Below are positions 34,338 through 43,754 of a stretch of DNA of 64,000 nucleotides, in pieces (the stretch's first letter is position 1; each line of letters opens with the position of its first letter). This DNA comes from Citricoccus alkalitolerans (GTDB taxonomy: Bacteria; Actinomycetota; Actinomycetes; Actinomycetales; Micrococcaceae). Position numbers and translations under genes: made by a program. The notes beneath the pieces were generated by a model. That model saw only the letters and a program-made list of their open reading frames with translations. It did not search any database and had not been told where the DNA came from. The stretch spans positions 43,741 to 107,740 of the forward strand of contig NZ_BAAALH010000003.1 of NCBI RefSeq assembly GCF_039528175.1. The letters are read 5' to 3'.

Positions 34338-34937
34338 ATGGCACGGAGCACGACAGTCGAAGACCTTGACCATAGCGGCTCCCTTTTCCTGGAAATGGCT
34401 CTGGGTGCAGTCGCTGGTACAGCCGGGGTCTGGGTCATGGACCACGTCGTGTGGTACATGTACGACCGGGAGGACCCGGAGGCCCGGGCCAGGGAATTGC
34501 AAGCCCGTCAAGGTGGATCTGAAGTCGGGTATACCGATGCAGAGAAGGCCGCACTGGAGCACCAGCCTCAGACCGGCTCGGTGGGCAAGGACACAGCGCA
34601 CGTCGCGGCGGAGAAGCTGGCATCGCTGTTCGGACTCAACGTGCGAACCGAGCAACCGAACCCGCTCGGCATCGTCGTTCATTACTCTCTGGGGGTACTG
34701 CCGGGCGCGCTTCATGCGGTCATTCGCCGCAAAGTGCCTGTGATGCGTGCCGGTAGTGGCGCACTGTACGGTTTCGGCTTGTTCGTGATCAACGACGAGG
34801 CCCTCGCCCCTCTGCTCGGCCTGGCCTCCGGACCTGGGAAGTACCCGTGGCAGGCTCACGCGAGGGGCCTGGTCGGCCATGTGGTGCTGGGTGTCGTCAC
34901 CGAAACCGCCCTGCGGTTATTCGACCGTGCCCGCTAA
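34338..34937 (+). CDS. YagU/DUF1440-like membrane protein
   Basis: A 199-residue protein. The ATG at 34338 is chosen because GGAG lies inside the alternative start at 34326. A hydrophobic start (FLEMALGAVAGTAGVWVMDH) is followed by a charged region (YDREDPEARARELQARQGG). Further hydrophobic helices (NPLGIVVHYSLGVLPGALHA, ALYGFGLFVINDEALAPLLG) fit YagU-like inner membrane proteins. Function is unknown. The next gene may begin within its 3' end. Confidence 0.68.
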   Translation: MARSTTVEDLDHSGSLFLEMALGAVAGTAGVWVMDHVVWYMYDREDPEARARELQARQGGSEVGYTDAEKAALEHQPQTGSVGKDTAHVAAEKLASLFGLNVRTEQPNPLGIVVHYSLGVLPGALHAVIRRKVPVMRAGSGALYGFGLFVINDEALAPLLGLASGPGKYPWQAHARGLVGHVVLGVVTETALRLFDRAR

Positions 34938-35970
34938 CCCCCGCCACCCGGACACGGCAGCCCATGATGGCCGCAAGCATGACGCCGCGCCGACGATATC
35001 CGTTGGAATCACGAGTCCGGGCGGGGCCACCGGTGCCGTCGTAGTGATTACCGGGGCCTCCAGCGGCATCGGTCGGGCCGCGGCCCATGCCTTCGCTCGA
35101 GATGGGGCGCGGTTGGTGCTGGCCGCCCGCAGCGAGGACAGCCTGCAGGAGGTGGGCGCTGAATGTGCCGCGCGGGGGGCCGCAACGATCACGGTTCCCA
35201 CCGATGTCAGCGACGCCGTGCAGGTGACGGCGTTGATGCGCTCGGCGCGCGAGGCATTCGGGCGCGTCGACGTATGCGTCGCCGCAGCCTCCGTCTACAG
35301 CTACGGCACCTTCCAGGACACGCCACCGGAGGTGTTCCAGCGCATCATCGAGGTCAACCTCCTCGGGGTGATCCACACCGCCCGAGCGGTGCTGGCCCAC
35401 TTCCGGGACCAAGGCCGCGGAACTTTGATCGTCATCGGCTCCGTGTACTCCAGGCTCACCTCGCCGTATGTGAGCCCGTACGTGACCAGCAAGTATGGGC
35501 TGCTGGGGTTCACCGAGGTCCTGCGCCAGGAACTACGCGAGGCCGACGACATTCACGTCTGCGCCGTGCTGCCGGCGACCATCGACACCCCGATCTACCA
35601 GCACGCCGCGAACTACACCGGCAAGCGGGTCCATCCGCTGCCACCCGTGGTCTCGGCCCACCGTGTCGCCCGCGCGATCGTGCGGGTGGCTCACCGGCCA
35701 AGGCCGGTCACCGTGATCGGTCGGACCCAGCGGATGCTCATTCCCGTGCACGACTTCTCGCCCCGGCTCTACGACCGGTGCATCACCCCGGTCATGAACG
35801 TGCTGGCACTGCGCCATGGCACGGTGCCTGCCTCGAACGGCACGGTCTTCGCCCCACGGCCGGCCACCAACCAGATCACCGGGAACTGGCGCTCCACCCC
35901 GATCAGGGCCCTGGGCGCGATCGGCGCCATCCTGGTCGGGTGGTCATGTGCCCGTCGTGGCCGCCACTGA
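34927..35970 (+). CDS. SDR-family oxidoreductase
   Basis: A 347-residue short-chain dehydrogenase. The Rossmann motif TGASSGIG is present, the conserved Asn-Asn-Ala-Gly position reads AAAS, and the active-site Tyr-Lys lies in YVTSKYGLLGF after the Ser in IGSVYSRLTS. The N-terminal start is uncertain: GTG 34927 overlaps the previous gene by 11 bp and gives a 40-residue lead. The C-terminus has an extra 90 residues with a terminal hydrophobic helix (IRALGAIGAILVGWSC) and basic tail, so it may be membrane-attached. The substrate is unknown. Confidence 0.85.
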   Translation: MPANPRHPDTAAHDGRKHDAAPTISVGITSPGGATGAVVVITGASSGIGRAAAHAFARDGARLVLAARSEDSLQEVGAECAARGAATITVPTDVSDAVQVTALMRSAREAFGRVDVCVAAASVYSYGTFQDTPPEVFQRIIEVNLLGVIHTARAVLAHFRDQGRGTLIVIGSVYSRLTSPYVSPYVTSKYGLLGFTEVLRQELREADDIHVCAVLPATIDTPIYQHAANYTGKRVHPLPPVVSAHRVARAIVRVAHRPRPVTVIGRTQRMLIPVHDFSPRLYDRCITPVMNVLALRHGTVPASNGTVFAPRPATNQITGNWRSTPIRALGAIGAILVGWSCARRGRH

Positions 35971-36059
35971 CCAACCGGTGAGGTGCTGAGTCCACGGGCA
36001 CCCCTCTGCGGCGTGCAGCGGCCCCAGATCCGTAGGACTCGGCTTGTCCACCCGAAGGT

Positions 36060-36871
36060 TCAGGCCGCACCGGGCCGGATGGCATCGTCCCAGCCCTGTT
36101 GCGGGGTCGCGCACCTCTCCCGGAAGACGAACTGGGAGGGGCGCTTGCGTTCCCGGCTGGACCAGTCAACGGCGAGGCGGTGGGTTCGTTCGGGCAGGTA
36201 GCCCAGCTGGTATACCGCCATCAGCTCCAGCTCGTCCGGTACGTGCAGCAGCTGCGCGATACGGTCCCAGTGGTGCGGTGCCTCCATGGGGAAGGAGATG
36301 AACTAGATGCCCATGTCGAGCTCCACGGTGGTCAGCCAGAGGTTCTCCATCGCGGCCCCCATGCTGAAGACCGAGTAGAAGCCCGGCAACTTCCCGGGCC
36401 GGTACTCACCGCGTTCGAGCATGACGCCGAGCAGCAGCGGTGAGCCGGCGACCAGATTGCGATTTTCCTCGCCGAGGGTCTGCAGCACCCGCAGCTTGTT
36501 CATCAGGTTCTGGCCCGACGGTGTGAACACCCGAGAGGTGGAGGGGCGCAGCAGGGCGGGCAGCTTGTCGAAGAGCATCCCGCTGCGCAGGGTGTTCATC
36601 TCCTTCTGTCTGAACCGGAAGTGCTTCTTGTACTGGTCGAAGAAGGCGCCCGCGCTCGTCACCTCGGTCATGCTCTGGCCACTGATGGCGGCCACCGTCT
36701 CGATCGTGGTCCGGTCCTCGATGAGCACGAACCGCCACGGTTGGCTGTTGAACTGGACGGTGCGGCCGCTGCGGCACGGATCAGGAGTTGCTGGGGCTCG
36801 GCACTGACGGGGTCCGGCCGGAATGGCCCGTTCGTGGTGCGCCGGTTGAGCACGGCGTCGAGGAGCTCCAT
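36060..36871 (-). pseudogene. Nitroreductase-family gene with frameshift and amber
   Basis: The ATG at 36869-36871 (GGAGG upstream) opens MELLDAVLNRRTTNGPFRPD. At about 36754-36756 one C is missing from a CCC run; restoring it gives PSQFNSQPWRFVLIED, the FMN-binding region. The frame then runs to a TAG at 36303-36305 (GIxFISFPMEAP; CAG to TAG is likely). It continues in frame to the natural stop at 36060 with LAVYQLGYLPER-like and VDWSSRERKRPSQFV. The repaired product of about 270 residues is a complete nitroreductase. Two independent lesions indicate decay, unless one is a sequencing error. Confidence 0.8.
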
Positions 36872-36874
36872 GGC

Positions 36875-37204
36875 TTACCTCCAGGCCACCATGAGTCCGG
36901 CCGCGTAGCAGGGACCGGCCGTCAGGGCGTCTCGGGTGTGCCGGTGCACCGGCCGGGCCCCGTGCCGTTGCAGCAGGAACAGGGGAACGGTGACGGGGGT
37001 CAGCGCAAAGACGGCAGACGAACGTCGGGCGGCGCAAGCGAGGGCGGCCGCGGCCGTCGCCGTGACGGTCACCAGGTACGCCCCGTGGTGGACCCAGCGG
37101 ATGTTCGAGGTATCGATCCACCGAACGAGCACCGAGATACCGAGCGCGCAGTTCGCGGCATAAGCCCCGGCTGCGGCGGTGACCAGTGTCCGGAGCAGAA
37201 TCAT
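36875..37204 (-). CDS. Small membrane protein upstream of the nitroreductase
   Basis: A 109-residue protein with three hydrophobic segments (about 3-25, 42-60, 66-82) starting MILLRTLVTAAAGAYAANCA. Its stop lies three bases before the nitroreductase ATG, so the pair formed an operon. The ribosome site of the nitroreductase is inside its last codons. No family is recognised. It may now be functionless if its partner is dead. Confidence 0.65.
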   Translation of the reverse strand: MILLRTLVTAAAGAYAANCALGISVLVRWIDTSNIRWVHHGAYLVTVTATAAAALACAARRSSAVFALTPVTVPLFLLQRHGARPVHRHTRDALTAGPCYAAGLMVAWR

Positions 37205-37317
37205 GGCCCTCCTCGTCGGTGGGGTCGCCTCGCTCTCATCGTGTCACATACAGGGCCCCAGGCCGTTTGTCTCCAGTCTGAGTGTGCCAGTCCGGCGAGG
37301 AACGTCTGGCTTAGTGC

Positions 37318-38043
37318 TCAGGCCGGTCGGGGAACACCAATCCGGGCGTGCGCGGCGGGTGCTGCGTGCACGAGCGGGCCATGGGTCGGTGCGGGCAGCC
37401 CGGCCCAGCGCAGCGGTGCGGTGAGACTGCCCGTGGCTGTCGCCGCGTGCAGGGGCCAGGGCTCGTGCGCGACCGGTGTGCGCCACAGCACCCGCCCCCG
37501 CCGGTGGTATGCCGACCAGCGTCCGGTGATGCTCTCCACCAACGAGGTGCGCTCCGTCGCCTCCAGCGGGCGCCCGACGTCCACGACCGCCTGGAACCAG
37601 TCGTCCGGGCGTGGGCGGAGCCAGTGCGGCGTGCCGAACCGGTAGGCCCAGCGGGAGCCGTCCACGGACATCGAAGAATGGGAGTGCTCATAGGGCAGCC
37701 CGAGGCTACGCAGGGCAGCGATAAGGCTGAGCCGGGGCACGACCATCCCCAGGAACCAGATGCCGTCTCGACCGTCGGGCGCGCGCACGTAGGCCCGCAC
37801 ATTGAGTTCCGGGAAGGCCCCCCATCCAGGCGGCGGCGGCAGGCCCGGCGGACGGACCCCCACCATGCGGAACGGGGTAATGCCGACCCAAGTGCGACCG
37901 TCCCAGTGCTGCACCGTGAGTTCATCGGGCACCAGGCGCTGGACGGCCGCGACATCGTAGGACCAGTGCAGGAAGGTGAGGTACTCCCAGTTCTGGAAAT
38001 TCACGGGCAAGCGAACCGGGTGGTCGAGAATGCGTCCGCTCAT
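37318..38043 (-). CDS. DUF2071 (YqjF-like) protein
   Basis: A 241-residue soluble protein. It starts with the family signature LPVNFQNWEYLTFLHWSYD, followed by WVGITPFRMVGVRPPGLPP, FPELNVRAYVRAPDGRDGIW and YRFGTPHWLRPRPDD. DUF2071/YqjF proteins have an acetoacetate-decarboxylase-like fold and no settled function. The start overlaps the stop of a short upstream frame (ATGA), suggesting coupling. Confidence 0.87.
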   Translation of the reverse strand: MSGRILDHPVRLPVNFQNWEYLTFLHWSYDVAAVQRLVPDELTVQHWDGRTWVGITPFRMVGVRPPGLPPPPGWGAFPELNVRAYVRAPDGRDGIWFLGMVVPRLSLIAALRSLGLPYEHSHSSMSVDGSRWAYRFGTPHWLRPRPDDWFQAVVDVGRPLEATERTSLVESITGRWSAYHRRGRVLWRTPVAHEPWPLHAATATGSLTAPLRWAGLPAPTHGPLVHAAPAAHARIGVPRPA

Positions 38044-38231
38044 CGCCGGCTGCCGGCCTCTCGCAAACCCAGGCCGCTGTCGAACGGAACACGGTTCATT
38101 GACCCTCCGACCGCCATGATCACCGGAATGCTTTCGAGCACGCTATCACCGGGTCTGACCAGAAACACCAGCACAGGTGCATGACCGGTCGCAAGCACGC
38201 TCCCCAGGTCGGTGATGCGGTCGACTCCGCG
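38040..38231 (-). CDS. Short frame coupled to the DUF2071 gene (fragment?)
   Basis: The frame reads STTFRGVDRITDLGSVLATG, HAPVLVFLVRPGDSVLESIP and ends with GLGLREAGSRR. Its stop overlaps the DUF2071 ATG (ATGA). No convincing ATG is present; a GTG in GSVLATG is possible. It could be the 3' end of a lost gene retained for coupling. The left bound is given as where the sensible reading begins. Confidence 0.3.
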   Translation of the reverse strand, partial: RGVDRITDLGSVLATGHAPVLVFLVRPGDSVLESIPVIMAVGGSMNRVPFDSGLGLREAGSRR

Positions 38232-38248
38232 AAAAGTGGTTGACCCGA

Positions 38249-38770
38249 TCAGGTCGCGGGCGGCTCTGGTGTATCGGTGGTCTCGGTGTCCTGGCGCGGG
38301 ATGACGCTGATCATCCCGTTGGGTTCGATGTAGGCGCGTTCGACCTCGTGGATGTCCTCGATCCCGTGAAGCCTGAGCTGGGAGGTGACCTCTGTCTCGG
38401 CCATGAACTCCCGTCTCATGGCGCGTCGGTTGAGGCGGCCGTTCTCGATGAGAGGCTTGGGGCGGGCCTTGAGCAGCCGCCCGACCTGGGGCCACCGGTA
38501 GGCCACGGCGTCGAGCAGGATGCTCCACAGCAGGATCGTGCCGACGAGCACGGCACCGTCGGCGATGGTCTGGGCGTCTCCGGTAAGTCCGGCGCTGGCG
38601 GCGTCGGCGATGAGGATGATGACCAGCAGGTCCGTCATCCCCAGGCCACCGGACTCTCGCTGGCCCACGAGGCGCAGCAGCAACATCAGTCCCAGGAACG
38701 TGATCGTTCCCCGGACGAGGAGCTCGCCCACGGGGAGGCTCAACTCCAGGAATGCGCTCCAATCCAGCAT
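38249..38770 (-). CDS. DUF421 membrane protein (YetF-like)
   Basis: A 173-residue protein. AGGAGG precedes the ATG at 38768-38770. Three hydrophobic helices occupy residues of about 8-90, with LVRGTITFLGLMLLLRLVGQ and the conserved RLVGQRESGGLGMTDLLVII. The cytosolic domain (about 95-160) has LIENGRLNRRAMRREFMAET and VERAYIEPNGMISVIPRQ. DUF421 proteins of the YetF group are linked to envelope stress and have no assigned activity. A second, divergent DUF421 gene is at 40414. Confidence 0.9.
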   Translation of the reverse strand: MLDWSAFLELSLPVGELLVRGTITFLGLMLLLRLVGQRESGGLGMTDLLVIILIADAASAGLTGDAQTIADGAVLVGTILLWSILLDAVAYRWPQVGRLLKARPKPLIENGRLNRRAMRREFMAETEVTSQLRLHGIEDIHEVERAYIEPNGMISVIPRQDTETTDTPEPPAT

Positions 38771-39449
38771 CTGTCCTCCTCTGGTACGAGGCGATCCAGG
38801 GACCCTGGCACCGCCATAGTCGGTGGACCGTCCGCGGAGGCGGAACAATCGGCGCCGCACCCGCGGCGCAAGGGATCACGCCACGAGCATGACGGGGAGC
38901 GTAGCGGCCTTGGCGGGCAGACAGGTGGTTTCCCACCGGGACATCCAGGGTGCAGCTGATCGTGACCTCTCGCGTAGGTGCCGACACTGACGATCATCCC
39001 ATGGACGATATAGAAGACCTCTGAGCGGGTGTCGGCCGGACCCACTCGGGTGCGGGTAGCTCCGGCGCGATCCGCAGCCGACGTGCCCTTGCCCGAACGC
39101 ATGGACGTTCCGATTCTGTTGCTGCTCCGCTGGTCACTCAGTGCAAACCCAAGGGCGGTCGGGACCGTCCCTTGAGAGGCACGCCCGCCCTGGGAACCAC
39201 GGCCTCAGTCCCAGAATCGGCGTGGCGCCATGGCCTACCTCTTGTCCTTTCAGGCTCCCGACCGTTGCCCGGTCTTAGTTCAAACCCCATGAGCGGCAAC
39301 TAGAGTCCCACCGCGAGCGTCAGGGCAGGTATACCTTTTTGGACACTGCAAATGCCGACGGAGGCAAGCTGTCAGAGTGGGTCCTGAATCGACCCTTGGA
39401 CACCTTCGTGAGGTCAGGTCTTAGATCGGGTTGGACGTATGGAAACGGC
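38771..39449. other. Spacer without supported genes
   Basis: About 680 bp. An imperfect inverted repeat AAGGGCGGTC/GACCGTCCCTT lies near 39151-39173. Minus-strand frames near 38900-39100 contain short protein-like readings but no coherent gene. The covarying hairpin element follows. Confidence 0.4.
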
Positions 39450-39600
39450 GTCCCGGTTTCTTGGAACTGGGGCACTGAGTACTCGGAGTGCTTTAAGGGC
39501 AAGGGACAGGTACTCTCCAACCCGGTTTCCAACTTCGAGAGGGGGTTATCACTGGGCTGGCGCTGTATGCCGTGTTGCTGGCCGTGTTCACCTGCTAGGT
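39450..39600 (+). repeat. Covarying hairpin element, copy 2, with conserved tail
   Basis: A hairpin (CCCGGTT at 39452-39458 with AACTGGG at 39465-39471, one G-T pair) is followed by about 120 bp. That tail matches the region after the 48.9-kb copy, including TTATCACTGGGCTGGCGCTG and GTGTTGCTGGCCGTGTTCAC. The tail has no stable open frame shared by both copies. Confidence 0.6.
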
Positions 39601-39633
39601 GCAGGTCGTGCAGCGGTCTTTCGCCACAGGTCC

Positions 39634-40278
39634 TCAGGCACGTCCAGGGTGTTCCGGCCGGGGACCCTCATCCGCCCCGGGCAGGGTTAGAAGCAGGCGC
39701 TCGATCGTGTTTCGGTAACGGTTGGCGGTGACCTGCTGCAGGTCCTCGAGCATGGCGCGCAGCCCGGGGACCATCCGGAGGGAGTCCTGCCCGTAGTGTG
39801 CGGGTTCTCGCACGGCCAGTTGGACGAGATCGCTGACCGATTGCGGATGGTGGACCACCCGGACCTGCCCCTGGTCGTCGGCGATGTACGGACTCGGAGA
39901 GGCCTGCTGCACCAGATGCCGGAGGACCCGGTGCAGTTCCTGCAGGCACGGCAGGGCGGTGGTCGGGTCGTTGACCACCGGGGAGAGGGCCCGGTCGATG
40001 ATGTCCACCAACTGCCGGATGCCGAACGCCACGTCCTGGCGCGTCACCCGTTGGGGCCCGACGCCCACGAACCGGTAGACCTTCTGAGACTCGTCGGCAC
40101 CCAGCTCGGAGGTTCCCCAGAGGGTGAGCAGGTCCTGGCCCTCGACGAGGAACTCGCCCACGGATCGGTCGACGCTCACGACGACGTCGTGCCGGGCGGC
40201 CCAGCGCACCAGCCCGGAGTAGTCCACGTGGGTGATGGCACCGTGGCGGGGGCGGCAGAGGCAGCTGCGGGGTCCCAC
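39634..40278 (-). pseudogene. 5'-truncated DUF2254 gene
   Basis: The frame encodes the cytosolic C-terminal half of a DUF2254 protein: DYSGLVRWAARHDVVVSVDR, FGIRQLVDIIDRALSPVVND and LPCLQELHRVLRHLVQQ. The four N-terminal membrane helices of this family (usually over 400 residues in all) are missing. The first 10 residues (MGPRSCLC) are not family-like. The 3' end abuts the hairpin repeat tail. This is a truncated remnant, although the half domain could still fold. Confidence 0.7.
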
Positions 40279-40413
40279 GGTCCGGTGACCAGGTGGGGCC
40301 GAAGGCCGGTGCCAGGTCCGCGGCGCGTTCCGGGTACATCCGTCATAGGTGACTCGCTATTTCCCAGCCCAGACCCCGGCCGTCGTGTCTGGGATGAAGG
40401 CGTCCGTGCCGGT

Positions 40414-40932
40414 TCAGAGGTCCTGTGCACCGCGGACATCCTCGAGGGCAGAGCCGTTGCCGTACTGGCTCGTGGTGATGATGCTGAGTTTGCCGTTGGT
40501 CTCCAACACCACCGCTTTGACCTGCGAAAGATCTCCGGTGCCCTGCATCCGCACCGCCTGACGTAGCTCGGACTCGGCCAAGCGGTTGCGCTTCAGCGCC
40601 TCGTGGCGGACCTGCCCGTCGGCCAGAAGCAGTACTGGCCGGGAGGTCAGCCCGGCGCGGGTCCGCTGCCAGTGCGCCGAGACGGTGGCCACCAGAAACT
40701 GCAGGCCGGCCAGTAGTCCCAGCGCGGTGACGCCCTCGGTAAAGGAGACGTCCGCGGAGAGCAGGATGGTGGCCAGGGTGGAGCCCAGGGCGACGGTGAC
40801 CACGAAGTCGAAGGCATTGAGCTGGCTCAGAGTCCGCTTGCCCGAGACGCGCAGCACCACCACCAGCACTGTGTAGGCGGCTGCGCCGACCACGACGATC
40901 CGGGCAAGGTCAGCCCAAGAGTCGAACCACAT
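40414..40932 (-). CDS. DUF421 membrane protein (second)
   Basis: A 172-residue protein from the ATG at 40930-40932 (GGAGGAG upstream). Three helices (about 8-80) include the conserved VLRVSGKRTLSQLNAFDFVV and GSTLATILLSADVSFTEGVT. The cytosolic part has VLLLADGQVRHEALKRNRLA and VKAVVLETNGKLSIITTSQ. It keeps the classical SGKR-T-LS-ND-like motif of YetF/YcaP proteins better than the copy at 38249. Function is not established. Confidence 0.9.
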   Translation of the reverse strand: MWFDSWADLARIVVVGAAAYTVLVVVLRVSGKRTLSQLNAFDFVVTVALGSTLATILLSADVSFTEGVTALGLLAGLQFLVATVSAHWQRTRAGLTSRPVLLLADGQVRHEALKRNRLAESELRQAVRMQGTGDLSQVKAVVLETNGKLSIITTSQYGNGSALEDVRGAQDL

Positions 40933-41118
40933 GCCGGATGTCTCCTCCTCTGGCCCGTGGCGGGCCACACCAGTTCCGAGCCGGGCGGCCCAGGCAAAAT
41001 CCCCACCTGCAAGGTCGTACCAAGGGCTGTGCGAGGTCGGGTGCCTCGCATAGGCAGGTCTGCCTAGAGTGGGGCCTTAACCCATTGTCAAGCAAGCAAA
41101 CCCGGGGAGGGATGTGCC

Positions 41119-41826
41119 ATGCGCGGTGCTCGACCCCGTGCTGCGCAGGAGCGGGCCGCCGAGGCGCTGGCGGCCCGGCTGGACCGCCCCATGGGATTCC
41201 TGGGGGTGTTGTTCCTCTTCGTGATCCTGGGACAGTTGCTGATCACCGAGCCGGGTTGGACGAGGTTCTTGGCGATTACCGGGTGGGCGTTCTGGGGAGT
41301 TTTCGCTGCCGAGTTCGTCCTGCGAGCCTACGTGGCCGGATTCCAGGCCACGTTCTGGCGCCGGAACTGGTGGCAGGTGATCTTCCTGCTCATCCCCTTC
41401 CTACGCTTCGTCCGTGCCCTGCAGGCCGCGCGCTTGTTGCGGGTGACCCGGGTGGCGCGCGTCGGCGGCATCGTCTCGGCCGGTGTGCGCGGTTCCCGGT
41501 CGGCCGGCCGCCTGCTCTCCAGCAGGATCAGCTGGCTGGCGGCGGTCACCGTCGTCGTCATCCTCGCCGCCAGCCAGTTGTTGTACGCCGTGGGCTCCCA
41601 CACTGGCTACACCACCGCACTCTACGAGGCGGCCCTGGCCACGATCACCGGCACCGGGATCACCGCTGAGGACCCGTTCGCCAAGGTGCTGCAACTGGTG
41701 CTCGCCGTGTATTCAGTGGCCGTATTCGCCACCCTGGCCGGTTCCCTGGGCGCCTACTTCCTGCGCGGCCAGGACCCGGTGCCGGTCCCCGACCCCCTGG
41801 AGGATCACCCTAATGAACACCAGTGA
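41119..41826 (+). CDS. Voltage-gated channel-like membrane protein with atypical filter
   Basis: A 235-residue protein with six hydrophobic segments. Four precede a basic S4-like region (IPFLRFVRALQAARLLRVTR, VARVGGIVSAGVRGS). A pore-like part follows (LYEAALATITGTGITAEDP, then LVLAVYSVAVFATLAGSLGA). The K+ filter TVGYGD is replaced by TITGTGITAED, so K+ selectivity is doubtful. No strong ribosome site stands before the ATG at 41119. It overlaps the next membrane gene by 14 bp. It may be a channel of altered selectivity or a voltage-sensor protein. Confidence 0.8.
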   Translation: MRGARPRAAQERAAEALAARLDRPMGFLGVLFLFVILGQLLITEPGWTRFLAITGWAFWGVFAAEFVLRAYVAGFQATFWRRNWWQVIFLLIPFLRFVRALQAARLLRVTRVARVGGIVSAGVRGSRSAGRLLSSRISWLAAVTVVVILAASQLLYAVGSHTGYTTALYEAALATITGTGITAEDPFAKVLQLVLAVYSVAVFATLAGSLGAYFLRGQDPVPVPDPLEDHPNEHQ

Positions 41827-42622
41827 GCTCGATATCACCGCCGCCGTGTGGATCACCGCGGCCCTCACCCTGGTGCTGGTTGGGTTGCACCTGGCCGCCC
41901 CGTGGATCCGCCGACTGCCCATGGTCCCGGAACGTTATACCGGTTCCTTCGCCGGCGGACTGGCCGTGGCCTATGTCTTCCTACACCTGCTGCCCGAGAT
42001 CGCCGCGGGAAACGAAGCCATCGGCGAGGCCCTACAGGACGTCGTGGAACCCACCCCATTGTTGGAACTGGCGGTCTTCCTAGTCGCCCTGGCCGGCTTC
42101 ACCCTCTTCTACGGCCTGGAACGACTGGCCACCGCCCACGGCAGCCGCGAGAGCCGGCCCACCGCGGTCTCGACATCTACCGGTGGGGGCGCGGTGGAAT
42201 CGGCGGGGGTGTACTGGCTGCACCTGGGCGCTTTCATGGTCTATAACGTGCTGATCACCTACACCATGGTGCTGCGCGTGCGCACCGGGGTGTGGTTCGC
42301 GGTGCTGTTCACCGTGGCCATCGGCCTGCACTTTCTGCTCACCGACCGGTCCCTGGCCGAGCACTACCCGCGCCGCTTCCGCACCCACGGACGGTTGCTG
42401 CTGGCCGCCGCCCTGGTCCTGGGCTCGGGGCTGGCCACCGTGGCCGCTCCCACCAGCACCGTGATCGTGGCCCTGCTAACCGCGTTCATCGGCGGATCCA
42501 CGCTGCTGAACGTGTTCAAAGAGGAAGTCCCGTCCAACCGGTCCTCCAGCTTCGGCTGGTTCCTCACCGGTCTGGTGCTGTACGCGGTGCTGCTGGCCGG
42601 GGTCACCATCCTGGAGGGATGA
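41813..42622 (+). CDS. Eight-helix membrane protein of unknown function
   Basis: A 269-residue protein, start ATG 41813 inside the 3' end of the channel-like gene. About eight hydrophobic segments are seen, with ERYTGSFAGGLAVAYVFLHL and LPEIAAGNEAIGEALQD early and LHLGAFMVYNVLITYTMVLR in the middle. TAFIGGSTLLNVFKEEVPSN leads into the last segment. The layout and the conserved His and Glu positions recall ZIP-like transporters, but the match is too weak to claim one. It is probably coupled to the upstream channel-like gene. Confidence 0.72.
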   Translation: MNTSELDITAAVWITAALTLVLVGLHLAAPWIRRLPMVPERYTGSFAGGLAVAYVFLHLLPEIAAGNEAIGEALQDVVEPTPLLELAVFLVALAGFTLFYGLERLATAHGSRESRPTAVSTSTGGGAVESAGVYWLHLGAFMVYNVLITYTMVLRVRTGVWFAVLFTVAIGLHFLLTDRSLAEHYPRRFRTHGRLLLAAALVLGSGLATVAAPTSTVIVALLTAFIGGSTLLNVFKEEVPSNRSSSFGWFLTGLVLYAVLLAGVTILEG

Positions 42623-42752
42623 GGACATCACTGGCCAACCACGCCCGACGATGGCAGTACGGTGCCCGGGAGTAGCTCCAGCAAGTCGTCACGAACCGAA
42701 CGGGCATCGATCGCCGGCCCATGTCCTGGGCCGCCGTGGAAGGAGAATTCGA

Positions 42753-43625
42753 ATGGCTATCACAGCCACGATCACCGGTATTGCGATCATCCTGATCGGG
42801 TTGCGGGACATGTTCCACAGCCTGTTGCACCCGCGCGGCAAGGGTGCGATCAGCCATGCGGTGCTCTCCGGCATCTGGAAGTTCTCCAGGGTGACAGGCC
42901 ACCGCCTCGGCTCCGCGGTGGGCCCAGCTGGCATGTTGGCCGTCGTGGTGCTCTGGGTGGTGCTGCAAGGGGTGGGGTGGGCGCTGGTCTATGCCCCGCA
43001 CGTGCCGGCCGGATTCACCTATTCTCCCGGCATCGACCCGGCCCGGTACCCGGACTTCATTGAGGCCCTCTACGTTTCCTTGATCAACCTGGCCACCCTG
43101 GGATTCGGGGACGTGGTGCCCATCGACCCCTGGATCCGGTGGGCCACCCCGCTGCAGGCGTTGACCGGTTTCGGTCTGCTCACCGCGGCCCTGACCTGGT
43201 TCACCCAGGTCTACCCGCCGCTGTCCCGGCGACGGGCCCTGGCCCTGGACCTCAACGCCCTGGCCAAGACCGACTACGCACGCACCATCCCAACCCTGGA
43301 GCCCTCCGCCGTCGCCCGAGTCCTGGAAGTTGTGGCCGAGCAGGTCAACAAGACCACCGTGGACCTGGCCCAGAACACCGAGAGCTACTACTTCCAGGAA
43401 CAGGCCCCCGAACTGTCCTTAGCCCGCCAACTCCCCTACACGGTGGCCCTGCGGGATGCAGCTCTGGTCTGCTCCTCCCTCCAACTACACGCCGGCGCCC
43501 GGGTGCTCGACCAATCCCTGGGGCAGCTGGCCACGAAACTGAAGGATTTCGGCAACACCGGTGACGACCTAGACGCAATCTTCAGCGCCTACGCAGCAGA
43601 CCACATCCGCACCCCACGAACCTGA
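42753..43625 (+). CDS. Two-helix potassium channel family protein
   Basis: A 290-residue protein. GGAAGGAG precedes ATG 42753. Helices at about 1-18, 65-85 and 130-152 enclose a pore loop LYVSLINLATLGFGDVVPID whose filter TLGFGD is a K+-channel type. The C-terminal 130 residues are cytosolic and helical (LEPSAVARVLEVVAEQVNKT, LGQLATKLKDFGNTGDD) and presumably regulate gating. A decayed homologue is found at 49.9 kb. The three membrane genes from 41.1 to 43.6 kb could share a transcript. Confidence 0.86.
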   Translation: MAITATITGIAIILIGLRDMFHSLLHPRGKGAISHAVLSGIWKFSRVTGHRLGSAVGPAGMLAVVVLWVVLQGVGWALVYAPHVPAGFTYSPGIDPARYPDFIEALYVSLINLATLGFGDVVPIDPWIRWATPLQALTGFGLLTAALTWFTQVYPPLSRRRALALDLNALAKTDYARTIPTLEPSAVARVLEVVAEQVNKTTVDLAQNTESYYFQEQAPELSLARQLPYTVALRDAALVCSSLQLHAGARVLDQSLGQLATKLKDFGNTGDDLDAIFSAYAADHIRTPRT

Positions 43626-43754
43626 CCCACCAGGCCGGCAGACCAACAGTAAGCATCGCTGTGTGTGCCCAGAACCGTGACGCCACCGGTACTCACGGTG
43701 GGTGCCGGCCCGGCGGCCCCTCGAAATGAACCACCGCTGACGGTCAGTACCGGG

